NCBI GenBank assembly: GCA_964435305.1
Contig: CAYSZH010000004.1
Span: forward strand, 6,271-70,270
Reading direction: 5' to 3'
Length of the DNA: 64,000 nt
Source of the DNA: Granulosicoccus sp964435305
Lineage (GTDB): Bacteria; Pseudomonadota; Gammaproteobacteria; Granulosicoccales; Granulosicoccaceae
In this document: piece after piece, positions 17,541-27,086 of the stretch
How the letters are laid out: every line of letters begins with the position of its first letter
Position numbering within the stretch: position 1 is the stretch's first letter
The notes under the pieces: generated by a model
What the model was told of the DNA's origin: nothing
Database searches by the model: none
What the model saw: only the letters and a program-made list of their open reading frames with translations
Program-made: the position numbers and the translations under genes

Positions 17541-17984
17541 ATGAAACAGGACAATGCACAACGGCAACTACAAGAACCCGAAAAGCAGGCCGAAGCTTTC
17601 GAACGCGTGCGCCAGGCGCACCAGATGGAAGCCACCGAAGATTATGTCGAGCTCATTGACGATCTGATACAAAATACTGGCGAAGCACGGCTGGTTGAAG
17701 TTGCAGAGCGCCTTGGCATATCCCAACCCACAGCCAGCAAAACACTGACACGATTACAGCGCGATGGCTACATTACAAGCGAGCCGTATCGTTCAATATT
17801 TCTAACAGAAAAGGGTAAAAAACTAGCGGATACGAGCCGTGCCCGACACGACGTCGTGTTTCGTTTTTTATTGGCTATTGGCGTTTCCGAAGTTACGGCT
17901 AAGCAGGATTCGGAAGGCTTGGAGCATCATGTTTCTGATGAAACTCTGGCTGCGTTCGAAAAAATAATAAAACAGAATTCTTGA
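17541..17984 (+). CDS. mntR: Manganese-responsive repressor MntR (DtxR family)
   Basis: This 147-residue protein closely follows E. coli MntR. It has a winged HTH with EVAERLGISQPTASKTLTRL near residues 50-70, and metal-site residues in YVELIDDLI, SRARHDVVFRFLL and EGLEHHVSDE. With Mn(II) bound it represses Mn uptake genes. I chose the ATG at 17541; the longer frame adds residues not seen in the family. The position divergent from sitABCD supports control of that operon. The stop TGA overlaps the next start. Confidence 0.9.
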   Translation: MKQDNAQRQLQEPEKQAEAFERVRQAHQMEATEDYVELIDDLIQNTGEARLVEVAERLGISQPTASKTLTRLQRDGYITSEPYRSIFLTEKGKKLADTSRARHDVVFRFLLAIGVSEVTAKQDSEGLEHHVSDETLAAFEKIIKQNS

Positions 17985-19027
17985 TGCTGATCATGCAACA
18001 ACTGACTATCAAACGGCCCGACGACTGGCATTTACACTTACGTGACGGTGATATGTTAAGTGCAGTGCTGCCCCAAACCAGCCAGCATTTCAGCCGCGCT
18101 GTCATCATGCCAAATCTGGTACCGCCTGTGGTAACGCTGGCAGATGCGCAGCAGTACCGAGAGCGCATCCAACGCGCCAATAAAGATGCACGTTTCACAC
18201 CGCTAATGACTTTGTATCTCACCGAACAGACTGTTGCAGCCGATGTGGTTAACGCTGCGAAAAGCGGAACAGTCGTGGCAGTGAAATTGTACCCGGCCGG
18301 GGCGACAACCAATTCGGCATCCGGTGTTACCAGCATCGATGCGGTTATGCCGGTGTTAGAGGCCATGGCAGAGAACCATATCGTGCTGTGCTTGCATGGA
18401 GAAGTGACACATTCAGATGTAGACATTTTCGATCGCGAAAAAACCTTTCTCGACACCGTGCTTGCACCGTTAAAGCAACGCTTACCTGAATTAAAAATTG
18501 TACTTGAACATGTGACAACTGCGGAAGGCGTCTCGTTTGTGCAGTCTTATGAGAAGAATGTAGCGGGAACCCTGACACCACACCATCTACTGCTAAATCG
18601 AAACCATATGTTGGTGGGCGGTATTAGACCACATTATTATTGCCTGCCCATTCTTAAGCGTGAGGCTCACCGAAAAGCGCTTGTGCAGGCCGCAACCAGT
18701 GGCGACAAGCGGTTTTTCCTCGGCACTGACAGCGCACCTCACACCGTCGGTACTAAAGAGAACGCTTGTGGCTGTGCCGGTGTTTTCAATGCGCCCAACA
18801 CACTATCAACATTGGCACTAGTATTCGAACGTGAAAATGCGCTGGAAAACCTGGAAGCATTTGTATCGTTAAACGGGCCCGCTCATTATGGTTTGCCTGT
18901 GAATGAGGATGAAATAAGCCTGATTAAAAAAGCCGAACCGGTTAGCCATGTACCGTATGTGCATCTAGCAGATGAAAAGGTCGCCGTTTTTGATCCAGGC
19001 GAGCCTTTGTACTGGCATGTTGAATAA
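17984..19027 (+). CDS. pyrC: Dihydroorotase (class II, PyrC)
   Basis: This protein of about 347 residues closely matches E. coli PyrC, which cyclises carbamoyl aspartate to dihydroorotate in pyrimidine synthesis. Motifs include RPDDWHLHLRDGDM, the carbamylated Lys in VKLYPAGATTNS, metal His in CLHGEVTH and VLEHVTT, NRNHMLVGGIRPHYYC and the catalytic Asp in LGTDSAPH. The start overlaps the mntR stop; ATG at 17993 is also possible. The link to mntR looks positional rather than functional. Confidence 0.93.
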   Translation: MLIMQQLTIKRPDDWHLHLRDGDMLSAVLPQTSQHFSRAVIMPNLVPPVVTLADAQQYRERIQRANKDARFTPLMTLYLTEQTVAADVVNAAKSGTVVAVKLYPAGATTNSASGVTSIDAVMPVLEAMAENHIVLCLHGEVTHSDVDIFDREKTFLDTVLAPLKQRLPELKIVLEHVTTAEGVSFVQSYEKNVAGTLTPHHLLLNRNHMLVGGIRPHYYCLPILKREAHRKALVQAATSGDKRFFLGTDSAPHTVGTKENACGCAGVFNAPNTLSTLALVFERENALENLEAFVSLNGPAHYGLPVNEDEISLIKKAEPVSHVPYVHLADEKVAVFDPGEPLYWHVE

Positions 19028-20243
19028 CGTGAATACTGGTCAACTTAGAAAACAAATTCGCAAAGCCTACCCAGAGCTTGATAACGCGTTTGCAAGCCTT
19101 ACAGATGCACTGCAGCAAGAGCTGGATGCTATTGCTGCACTGAAAGCCAGTGGCGCACCCGTCATTCCAGAAGTTAATTTTGATGATATCGCCACTGCGG
19201 GTTTAAGTCCCGAGTTACAACAACAGGTGCGCTTGAGAGGTTGCCTGGTAGTCCGTAATACGTTTGAACGATCGCAGGCAGAACAGTGGAACTTGGAAGT
19301 GCACGCCTACATCCAAAATAATGCCTACTATGAAAAGCGCGCAGATGAGCACCAAAGGGCCGGAAAAGTAAGTATTAAGCATCCGCAAATTTTGGATATC
19401 TATTGGTCAAAACCGCAAGTGTTAGCACGTCAGTCTGAGAGACTTGTAAAGCTACGATCAGAACTGAATCTATTGTGGAATTACCATAATGGCGATAATT
19501 CAGCCTTCGATCCGCATAGGGATGCTTGTTATGTCGATCGGCTGCGTATTCGTGAACCGCATGATAACTCCTTGGGTTTACCGTTGCATGTTGATGCTTG
19601 TTCTGTAGAAAGCTGGTTTAGCCGGACTGATATTGAGCGCACTTATGCCGCATTGCTTAACGGGCAGCTGGAGCACTACAATCCGTTTGATGCGATTGAT
19701 CGCGTGAATACCACTACGGTGCCTGAGAAATGCGCCAGCAGCGTGTTCCGCACCTATCAGGGCTGGACTGCCCTAACTGAGCAAGGACCAAACTCCGGAA
19801 CTTTACAATTAGTGCCTACACCCCTGAGCCTGGCGTGGGTTTTTATGCGTTTGCTGCAAGCAGATTGCATTGCAGATTCTACGGTTTATCCGGTGCCCGG
19901 GGGGTCGTTAAATCTTGACCCGCATCTACACAGTGTTTTATTCGACTCGCTTTGCAGTATTCCTGTTGTTCAACCTGGAGATTCGGTTTGGTGGCATCCG
20001 GATGTAGTGCACGCGGTAGAAAAACAAAATTCGAGCGATCAATACAGCACAGTGATGTATATAGCCGCAGCTCCAGACTGTGATCGCAATAAAGCCTACC
20101 AAGCTATGCAATCGGCCAGTTTTAAGGATGGGTTAAGTCCACCTGATTATCCTGCTGTACATGCAGAACAGTACTTCACCGATCGTGCACAGTTAAGTGA
20201 TCTGAGCAATCTTGGCCGAATGCAAATGGGCTTGGCTTCGTGA
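19017..20243 (+). CDS. DUF1479 protein, YbiU-like putative oxygenase
   Basis: This 408-residue protein matches the DUF1479 (E. coli YbiU) family along its length, with VRLRGCLVVRNTFERSQAEQ near residue 75, IYWSKPQVLARQS near 125, FRTYQGWTALTEQGPNSG near 250 and VQPGDSVWWHPDVVHAV near 330. The HVDA and WHPDVVH motifs fit a cupin-type Fe(II)/2-oxoglutarate site, but the substrate is unknown. It overlaps pyrC by 11 nt, so the two are probably co-translated. GTG at 19029 is another start option. Confidence 0.8.
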   Translation: MLNNVNTGQLRKQIRKAYPELDNAFASLTDALQQELDAIAALKASGAPVIPEVNFDDIATAGLSPELQQQVRLRGCLVVRNTFERSQAEQWNLEVHAYIQNNAYYEKRADEHQRAGKVSIKHPQILDIYWSKPQVLARQSERLVKLRSELNLLWNYHNGDNSAFDPHRDACYVDRLRIREPHDNSLGLPLHVDACSVESWFSRTDIERTYAALLNGQLEHYNPFDAIDRVNTTTVPEKCASSVFRTYQGWTALTEQGPNSGTLQLVPTPLSLAWVFMRLLQADCIADSTVYPVPGGSLNLDPHLHSVLFDSLCSIPVVQPGDSVWWHPDVVHAVEKQNSSDQYSTVMYIAAAPDCDRNKAYQAMQSASFKDGLSPPDYPAVHAEQYFTDRAQLSDLSNLGRMQMGLAS

Positions 20244-20250
20244 TCTATTG

Positions 20251-21273
20251 TTAGGCTGCGGCAGGCCCGGCAAGATGCAGATCGCGAAATGAGATCATAC
20301 GTTTGCGTTGTTCATCCCACAAAGTAAGGCGAACGGTTTTAAGACTTTCCCAGAACGTCAAGCGCCCGATTTCCTTTAGTTCTGGATGGGCTTCTATTAC
20401 CTTCGGCAATGCATGAAACGGAATGCCGCTTGAAAGGTGATGGACATGATGTATCCCGATGTTGCCAGTGATCCACATGAATGGTCGAGGTAAATCATAA
20501 AAACTGCTGCCGTGTAAAGCTGCCTCGGTACGAGTCCAGTCTTTCGTATACTCCCAATGCGTTTCCTCGAACTGGTGCTGTATATAAAACATCCACACGC
20601 CAATTGAACCACCCAGTACCACTAAGGGAATCTGGATCAGTAAAAACATTTTCCAGCCGACAAGCGACATCATGAATACAGACATCACGATGATTCCTGC
20701 ATTGGTCCACAACACACTGGCCCAGGGTTTTAAACCCGCGCTCATCTGGCCTACTGGCAATCTGTGCCTAAGTAAAAACAGATAGGCTGGCCCGAAGCCA
20801 AACATCACAAGCGGATGTCGATACAGTCGGTAATTCATTCTGCCAATAAAGCTTTTTTCTTTGTATTCCTCAACGGTCAGTGTATCGATATCGCCAATAC
20901 CGCGATGGTCAAGATTGCCTGACGCAGCATGATGGGCTGCGTGCATTTGACGCCAGTATTCATACGGTGTCATAGTGATAATGCCTAATATTCGACCGAC
21001 AAGATTGTTCGCGTTACGTGATGAGAAAAGCGATCCATGTCCACAATCGTGCTGCAATATAAAAAGCCGGACCATCAGCCCGGATGCAATAAGCATGAGA
21101 GGCAATGCGGCTATTTGGAACAGGCCGTTTCCACTACTTAAAAGGCGATATAAAACCCACCAGAAACCCATCAGTGGTAAGGCTGTTAAAGCTATTTCAA
21201 GCAACGCGCGTTGATTGTTCGGTCGTCTGAAAGGCGCTAGTTTGGCCGTCCAGGGTTTGTCTGGTGTTGTCAA
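20251..21273 (-). CDS. Membrane fatty acid desaturase
   Basis: This 340-residue membrane enzyme has three histidine boxes: HDCGH near residue 75, HAAHH near 111 and HHVHH near 275, with about four membrane helices between them. These bind the di-iron centre that inserts a double bond into acyl chains. The layout fits the omega-6/delta-12-like desaturase family, but the site cannot be told from sequence. It probably adjusts membrane fluidity. A perfect dyad lies 34 bp upstream. It ends 8 bp from the convergent DUF1479 gene. Confidence 0.87.
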   Translation of the reverse strand: MTTPDKPWTAKLAPFRRPNNQRALLEIALTALPLMGFWWVLYRLLSSGNGLFQIAALPLMLIASGLMVRLFILQHDCGHGSLFSSRNANNLVGRILGIITMTPYEYWRQMHAAHHAASGNLDHRGIGDIDTLTVEEYKEKSFIGRMNYRLYRHPLVMFGFGPAYLFLLRHRLPVGQMSAGLKPWASVLWTNAGIIVMSVFMMSLVGWKMFLLIQIPLVVLGGSIGVWMFYIQHQFEETHWEYTKDWTRTEAALHGSSFYDLPRPFMWITGNIGIHHVHHLSSGIPFHALPKVIEAHPELKEIGRLTFWESLKTVRLTLWDEQRKRMISFRDLHLAGPAAA

Positions 21274-21306
21274 AGGATTTTATATCCGAGTTTCGGTGTG
21301 GCGTGC

Positions 21307-21321
21307 CATAGTTTTACTATG
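21307..21321. promoter_or_regulatory. CATAGT-TTT-ACTATG dyad upstream of desaturase
   Basis: A perfect 6-bp inverted repeat with a 3-nt spacer lies 34-48 bp before the desaturase start, a position suited to an operator. Desaturase genes are often controlled by TetR-type lipid sensors, but no such regulator gene is adjacent. Confidence 0.4.
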
Positions 21322-21638
21322 ACCAGCTGATTTCCTAGCCGTTCAACAGAGGATAGCTCATAGGCGTTAAAACGGAACAGGATACACGCATCTAGGGCTT
21401 AAAATTTATTTTGCGGAATTAAAGTTGCTCATAATAATCAGCATTAGCCTCTTATCGCTTGTTTTGAGTACGTTTCAGCCATTTAGACGTGTGTTATCGT
21501 AAAGCTCAAATTCGCTGTCTGAGAGAGCGAAATGCCGCCATTGAGATCAGTTTTCTGGCGCTTATGGCTAAAAAACTAATAATTTGGAAGAATTCGAGCG
21601 GAGGGGCTTTACAGCGCGGCCCACGCTATCTTGTCCAG
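21322..21638. other. Intergenic spacer
   Basis: About 320 bp between the desaturase control region and the 3' end of the decarboxylase gene. It is AT-rich with no RNA gene or open frame of note. It should contain the end of the decarboxylase transcript, but no classical hairpin with a T-run is visible. Confidence 0.4.
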
Positions 21639-23051
21639 TCATGTTAAGCGGGCAGCGACCTCATGAATCACATCGAATGCAATATCGACATCGCTTTTCT
21701 GCATATCAAACTGGCCCGTCATAAAGCGGATGACTTTTTGACCGTCATGATCCGTTTGCGTCAGATATATTCGCCCATCATCGTTAATCGCATCGACGAG
21801 GCGCTGATTAAGTTCATCTAGATCATCTGCAGACCCACGTATATAACGGAAGGTGAATAAGGAGAGAATGGGGTCAGTCACCACTTCAAAATCAGCTGAT
21901 TTTTTTAAGCGCTCTGCAAGCTCACACGACCACCTGATATGGTTGCGTATCATTTTTTGTAAACCCGAAACACCATACGCTCTAAACAAAAACCACAACT
22001 TTAACGCGCGGAACCTTCGCCCGAGCTGCACAGACCAATCACTGAAATTTTCGACGTCACTGGCGTTGTGCGTTTTAAGGTATTCAGGCTGGATAGACAT
22101 TGTACGTTTCAGAGATTGGGGATCTCTGACAAAGTGAGCTGAACATTCCATTGGCGCCCCCAGCCATTTATGTGGGTTAAGCACAAGGCTATCGGCAAGC
22201 TCAATGCCGTCCCATAGCGTTCTTAATTCGGGGCAGATCATGGCAGAACCCGCCCAGGCTGCATCGACATGAGTGAAAAGATTTTCTCGTTTTGCCAATT
22301 CGCAAACAGCCCGCACGTTATCTGTGGCGCCCATAGATGTACCACCCACACAAGCAACAATGCCAGCTGGAAGAAGACCGTTTTTACGATCAGTGTCTAT
22401 CGCTAACTGCAGTTCGTCTATGTTCAGTTCAAAGTGTTCGTTTGTATCAATTTTTACCAAATTTTGTTGTCCCAAACCGGCTATCCAAAGTGCTTTATCA
22501 ATCGAACTGTGGGTGCGGCGGGATGCATAGATTCGAAGCGCTGGTTGGCCAGACAATCCTTCCAGATTTCCTCGCCATTGGAGGGCCTGTTCGCGCATGT
22601 TCAGAACAGCACAGAGCGTAGCGCTGGAAGCGGTATCTTGAAGAACGCCACTGAATTCCTCAGATAAGCCGACGGCCTGTCGCAGCCAGTCCACCATTCG
22701 AACTTCAAGTTCAGTGGCAGCAGGTGATGTTTGCCACAACATGCATTGTGCTGACATGGCGGCGGCCAGTTGTTCGGCAATAATGGCGGCAGGTGCTGCG
22801 TTACTTGGGAAATAGGCAAAAAAACGCGGGTGTTGCCAATGCGTCATACCATCTGGAATGATTGCTTTGAAATCCTCAAAAATGGTGTCCATATCCAGTG
22901 CATTTTGTGGTGGCGCTGCGTCGATCTGTGCTGCAATGCTGCCGGGTGAACATTGCGCTCGCACTGGCCTGTCTGCTACTGTTTCAAGGTATTGTGCTGA
23001 CCAGTCAGCAGCCTTGTGCGACCATGTTCCAAAGTCAATTTTTACTGGCAA
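21639..23051 (-). CDS. PLP-dependent group II decarboxylase (aromatic amino acid type)
   Basis: This 470-residue protein belongs to the aromatic-L-amino-acid/glutamate decarboxylase group. It has MTHWQHPRFFAYFPSN near residue 70, SSATLCAVLNMRE near 140, the PLP-contact Asp in HVDAAWAGSA near 250 and the Schiff-base Lys in NPHKWLGAPM near 285. It should remove the carboxyl group from an aromatic or related amino acid to give an amine. The start is TTG, supported by AGGAGAG at 23056-23062 about 5 nt upstream. Confidence 0.85.
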   Translation of the reverse strand: MPVKIDFGTWSHKAADWSAQYLETVADRPVRAQCSPGSIAAQIDAAPPQNALDMDTIFEDFKAIIPDGMTHWQHPRFFAYFPSNAAPAAIIAEQLAAAMSAQCMLWQTSPAATELEVRMVDWLRQAVGLSEEFSGVLQDTASSATLCAVLNMREQALQWRGNLEGLSGQPALRIYASRRTHSSIDKALWIAGLGQQNLVKIDTNEHFELNIDELQLAIDTDRKNGLLPAGIVACVGGTSMGATDNVRAVCELAKRENLFTHVDAAWAGSAMICPELRTLWDGIELADSLVLNPHKWLGAPMECSAHFVRDPQSLKRTMSIQPEYLKTHNASDVENFSDWSVQLGRRFRALKLWFLFRAYGVSGLQKMIRNHIRWSCELAERLKKSADFEVVTDPILSLFTFRYIRGSADDLDELNQRLVDAINDDGRIYLTQTDHDGQKVIRFMTGQFDMQKSDVDIAFDVIHEVAARLT

Positions 23052-23212
23052 TGCACTCTCCTGCTAAATGCGTAATAATTCTGCCGATGTGCACTTAAAA
23101 ATCCTCAATAATGTTATGGATTTTGTGTCGGCGTATAGCTCTCGTTCCGTTTATAGTTAAAGTGTAGTGTTTTCGACGTTTTTGTTGTTCAAATTTTCGC
23201 GACCCTATAAAT

Positions 23213-24382
23213 ATGCAAATTGATACCCGGATTGAACCACATTTGGCGCAGATAATGAATTGGCGTCAGCATATACACAGCCATCCTGAATTGGGTTTTG
23301 AGGTGCAGGAAACCGCCTCTTATGTGGCTAACAAACTACGTGACTTTGGCGCAGATGAGGTGGTTGAAGGCGTTGGGCAAACTGGTGTTGTCGGAGTTAT
23401 TAAGGGCCAAAGCAGCGTGTCTGGAACCATTATCGGATTGAGGGCAGACATGGACGCTCTACCAATTCAGGAAGACACCAAGCTGCCCTATGCCTCAAAG
23501 GTTGAAGGGCGCATGCATGCCTGCGGTCATGATGGGCATACTGCGATGTTGCTAGGTGCAGCAAAAGCTTTGTGTGAATCGCGACGATTTGATGGCCATG
23601 TTGTGGTTATTTTTCAGCCGGCTGAAGAGAAAGGCGGTGGCGGTAGAGAGATGGTCCAAGATGGCATGATGGAACGTTTTGGTATTCAAAAAGTGTTTGG
23701 TATGCACAACTGGCCGAATATGCCAGTGGGTCAATTTGGCTTGTGTGCAGGCCCGATGATGGCCTCAGCTGATGTCTTCGATGTGACCTTTCATGGACGC
23801 GGCGGCCATGCAGCAATGCCGCATTTGTGTCTGGACACGACAGTTGCAGCATCGCATGTGGTGCTCGCTTTACAAACCATCGCGGCTCGGCGTGTAAACC
23901 CTCTGGATTCGGTCGTTGTTTCGATTACATCGTTGCATACCGATGGAGACTCGTACAACGTGCTACCGCAGAACGTTCATTTACGTGGCACGGTTCGTAC
24001 ACTGACTGACAACACTCGGAATCTTGCCGAAGAGCTGGTCAAAAAAATAGTAGCTGATACCGCTGGTGCGCAAGGTGTTGACGCCCAGATTAACTACCAT
24101 CGAGATTATCCTGCAACCTGTAATCATGCCGATGAAACCGAGCTTGCAGCGAAAGTGGCGTCTGATGTGGCGGGAGAGGAGAACGTGAATAGCTCTATGC
24201 TGCCAGTAATGGGTGCGGAAGATTTCTCGTTTATGCTCAATGAACGGCCAGGCGCATTCATATTTATCGGCAACGGTGATTCGGCTGCGCTGCACCATCC
24301 GCAATATAATTTCAACGATGAGGTGTTAGCGGTTGGTTGCAGCTATTGGTTAAGGATGGTGGATAGTACGATGCCGATATAA
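23213..24382 (+). CDS. M20 family amidohydrolase (hippurate hydrolase-like)
   Basis: This 389-residue protein has the M20D layout. Metal and catalytic motifs are RADMDALPIQE near residue 80, HACGHDGHTAMLLG near 103, QPAEEKGGGG near 137 and GMHNWP near 163. A dimerisation insert begins GRGGHAAMPH. Family members hydrolyse N-acyl amino acids such as hippurate or indole-acetyl conjugates. It is divergent from the decarboxylase across 160 bp, which may link them in amino acid use. The exact substrate is unknown. Confidence 0.88.
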   Translation: MQIDTRIEPHLAQIMNWRQHIHSHPELGFEVQETASYVANKLRDFGADEVVEGVGQTGVVGVIKGQSSVSGTIIGLRADMDALPIQEDTKLPYASKVEGRMHACGHDGHTAMLLGAAKALCESRRFDGHVVVIFQPAEEKGGGGREMVQDGMMERFGIQKVFGMHNWPNMPVGQFGLCAGPMMASADVFDVTFHGRGGHAAMPHLCLDTTVAASHVVLALQTIAARRVNPLDSVVVSITSLHTDGDSYNVLPQNVHLRGTVRTLTDNTRNLAEELVKKIVADTAGAQGVDAQINYHRDYPATCNHADETELAAKVASDVAGEENVNSSMLPVMGAEDFSFMLNERPGAFIFIGNGDSAALHHPQYNFNDEVLAVGCSYWLRMVDSTMPI

Positions 24383-24518
24383 CGGTTGCATCAGCGCCGC
24401 AATTAGCGCAATTGTTGCTATCCTTTACAGCTGTTGTGTTTTCATCAGCCAAACTGTTAGTTAACAACATGGTTTAAATTAGTGACCGCTCAAACGGTTA
24501 CAACGATACACAAGCCCT

Positions 24519-26090
24519 ATGGAACCTGCGTTAATTGTATTTGCTTTTGCCGGCGGGCTGATACTGCGCCGAATGGGTTACCCACCGATGCTTGGGTATC
24601 TCAGCGCTGGATTTCTTGCGCATGCGCTTGGCATAGGGTCAGGCGAATCTCTTGAACCCCTGGCATATGCCGGGGTTACCATTCTGTTATTCACCATCGG
24701 ATTAAAGTTAGATCCAAAAGCACTTGCACCGCGCTATGTATGGGGCTCGGCTATTTTGCATATGCTCATTGCCGTACCTCTTACCGCTGCGGTGATATTG
24801 TTTGTGGGCATGCTTTTTTCTCCCCTGGAGATGAAACACCCTTCTTCTGCCTGGGCTCTGGCGTTTGCCTTGTCATTTTCAAGCACGGTTTTCGCGATCA
24901 AGATTTGCGAAGAACGTGGTGAGACAGCCTCTTTTTATGCATCAATCGCCATTGGCATATTGGTAGTTCAAGACGTAATGGCTGTTATCTATCTCAGTGT
25001 GGCTTCAGGAAAGTATCCCAGTATTTGGGCCCTGGGCTTGTTTGCTTTGCTGCTTGTAGGGCCTTTCATGAAACGGCTGTTAAGAGCAATAGGACACGGT
25101 GAATTATTATTATTCAGTGGTATTGCATTTGCGTTAACAACCGCCGAAATTTTTGAGCTGGTGCAGATAAAAGGCGGCTTGGGCGCGCTTATCATTGGTA
25201 TGCTGCTAGCCAGAGCCGATAAGGAAAAAGCAAAAGAGTTATACGAGCAACTGGCTGGGATAAAAAATTTGCTGCTTATCGGGTTTTTTCTACAAATTGG
25301 TTACTACGGTTTCCCTTCCGTTGTCATGATTACGGTGGCTGTTGTGCTGGCCACTTTAATTGCTTTGCGGCCGGTCATCTATTTTTCATTGCTAACGCTC
25401 TTTGGCCTGCGTGCACGCACAGCCTGGTTGTCTGGACTATTGCTGTCCAACTACAGCGAATTTGGGTTGATTGTTGCGGCGGCCTCCGTCCAGGCTGGCA
25501 TGCTATCAGCCGATTGGGTGACCACATTGGCATTGGCCATGGCCTTATCCTTCTTCATTGCAACACCCATTAATCGGCGGGTTAATAGACTGTACCGTCA
25601 TTACAGAAATCGCCTTACCTTATTTGAAAAAGAAACAAGGTTGCCTGAGGAAGAGATCGGTGCCTTAGGCGATGTCAACACGGCCGTACTGGGTATGGGC
25701 AGAGTGGGGCGCAATGCTTACGAAGCACTGGAATTAGCGGGTCGTACGCGTCTTGTCGGAGTTGAGGAAAGTTATTCTCGAACTAAGGCATTAATTGAAG
25801 ATGGCCTACATTGTGTTCATGGGGATGCCTCAGATCGCGATTTTTGGGAACGCACGGGTCTTGCAGAATGTGAGCTGATACTGGTTGGGCTCAGCAATCA
25901 TCGCGAAAACATGCAGATAGTAGAGTTGGCTCGGGAATTAGATTTTAAAGGGCAGCTTGCTGTTGCTGCGCGGTTTCCTGATCACAAAGAACAACTGGAA
26001 GCGGCCGGTTGTGTTGCGTTCAATTTGTATGAAGAAGTGGGCCGAGATTTTGCTCTGCACACGCTCAGACAACTGCAGATCAAAGTGTGA
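24519..26090 (+). CDS. Kef-type cation:proton antiporter with RCK (TrkA-N) domain
   Basis: This 523-residue CPA2 antiporter has about 12 membrane helices (residues 1-365) and a cytoplasmic nucleotide-binding domain (about 385-515) with Rossmann motif VLGMGRVGRNAYEAL. The first helices (MGYPPMLGYLSAGFLAH) are typical of KefB/KefC. It probably exports K+ or Na+ in exchange for H+, gated by NAD(H) or glutathione adducts. No KefF/KefG partner is adjacent. Confidence 0.87.
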   Translation: MEPALIVFAFAGGLILRRMGYPPMLGYLSAGFLAHALGIGSGESLEPLAYAGVTILLFTIGLKLDPKALAPRYVWGSAILHMLIAVPLTAAVILFVGMLFSPLEMKHPSSAWALAFALSFSSTVFAIKICEERGETASFYASIAIGILVVQDVMAVIYLSVASGKYPSIWALGLFALLLVGPFMKRLLRAIGHGELLLFSGIAFALTTAEIFELVQIKGGLGALIIGMLLARADKEKAKELYEQLAGIKNLLLIGFFLQIGYYGFPSVVMITVAVVLATLIALRPVIYFSLLTLFGLRARTAWLSGLLLSNYSEFGLIVAAASVQAGMLSADWVTTLALAMALSFFIATPINRRVNRLYRHYRNRLTLFEKETRLPEEEIGALGDVNTAVLGMGRVGRNAYEALELAGRTRLVGVEESYSRTKALIEDGLHCVHGDASDRDFWERTGLAECELILVGLSNHRENMQIVELARELDFKGQLAVAARFPDHKEQLEAAGCVAFNLYEEVGRDFALHTLRQLQIKV

Positions 26091-26111
26091 TTTAATTTTG
26101 TGCTTCCCGTT

Positions 26112-26954
26112 TTAATTACCCCGCAGCTCGTTCAAGCGCTCCTCAAGATATTCGCCTGCGGTATAACGATCTGATAATCGTACATCCGGTCTTGGGTGTA
26201 AAAACAAAGGCAGCGATATACGCGACTTGCGTGCATTTGTGCCTGCTGGATTAATGACTCGATGCGTGGTGGATGGAAAATGCCCAGAAGAAGCCTCTTG
26301 CAACATGTCGCCCACGTTGATGATGAGGTTACCAAAGTCGCATGGCACATCCAGCCAGCTGTTATCGCGTTTTTTTACTTGCAGCCCTGGCTCGTTAGCG
26401 GCGGGTAATATTGTGAGCAAGTTGATATCTTCGTGTGCGCTGGCGCGAATGGCCCCAGGTTCAACATCCTTTGGTAATGGCGGGTAATGCAGCACACGCA
26501 ACAGCGATTGATCACTGTTGCGAATCATATTAGACAAGGGCTCACGAAAATTATCAGACACTGAGTTTGGCGTGTGTTTTTCTACCCAAGCAAGCAAGGT
26601 TGCAGCCAGCGAAACGGACTGATTGTAATAGTCGTCGAGCTGCTGTTTTAAATTGTCTGGACAACGACCCCAAGGATAATAATGAAAATACTCCTTGATA
26701 TCTTTAACCGAGTGTCCTTTGGCTGTTTCCGCCATGTCCGTTGGAAAAAAACCGTCGAAGCGCTGCGCATCAAATAAAAAGTCGCGTTTATTATCACTTG
26801 AAAAAAAGCCGAACCAGTTTTCATAGATGTCGTGTACGGTCGACTCGGCAATAGGATGATTTTTAAGCACGCCAAACCCGGTGTCGCGGAGGGATTGAAC
26901 GAATTTCTCGTCAGCGTTTGGATCGTTGTAATCGACTGCTTCTAATTCTGCCAC
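26112..26954 (-). CDS. Isopenicillin N synthase-like 2-oxoglutarate/Fe(II) oxygenase
   Basis: This 280-residue protein has an N-terminal DIOX_N region (SLRDTGFGVLKNHPI) and a C-terminal 2OG-FeII_Oxy domain. The iron triad appears as SAHEDINLLTIL (His-x-Asp) near residue 175 and STTHRVINP near 230. The 2OG-binding Arg lies in RKSRISLPLFLHP near 245. The substrate is unknown; the bacterial group includes ethylene-forming-like and many uncharacterised oxygenases. It is convergent with the Kef gene (21-bp gap). Confidence 0.83.
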   Translation of the reverse strand: MAELEAVDYNDPNADEKFVQSLRDTGFGVLKNHPIAESTVHDIYENWFGFFSSDNKRDFLFDAQRFDGFFPTDMAETAKGHSVKDIKEYFHYYPWGRCPDNLKQQLDDYYNQSVSLAATLLAWVEKHTPNSVSDNFREPLSNMIRNSDQSLLRVLHYPPLPKDVEPGAIRASAHEDINLLTILPAANEPGLQVKKRDNSWLDVPCDFGNLIINVGDMLQEASSGHFPSTTHRVINPAGTNARKSRISLPLFLHPRPDVRLSDRYTAGEYLEERLNELRGN

Positions 26955-27086
26955 TTTGGTATTCCCTATTGCGCGGCAAAATAGTGCCTTGGGCGCTCAA
27001 TATTAACAGAATGCTGCAAGTTTAACGTGTGCCAGAATAAGCTTTACGGGTAAGAAAGCAGGTTCTTGGCTGCGAACTAGGAGCCA

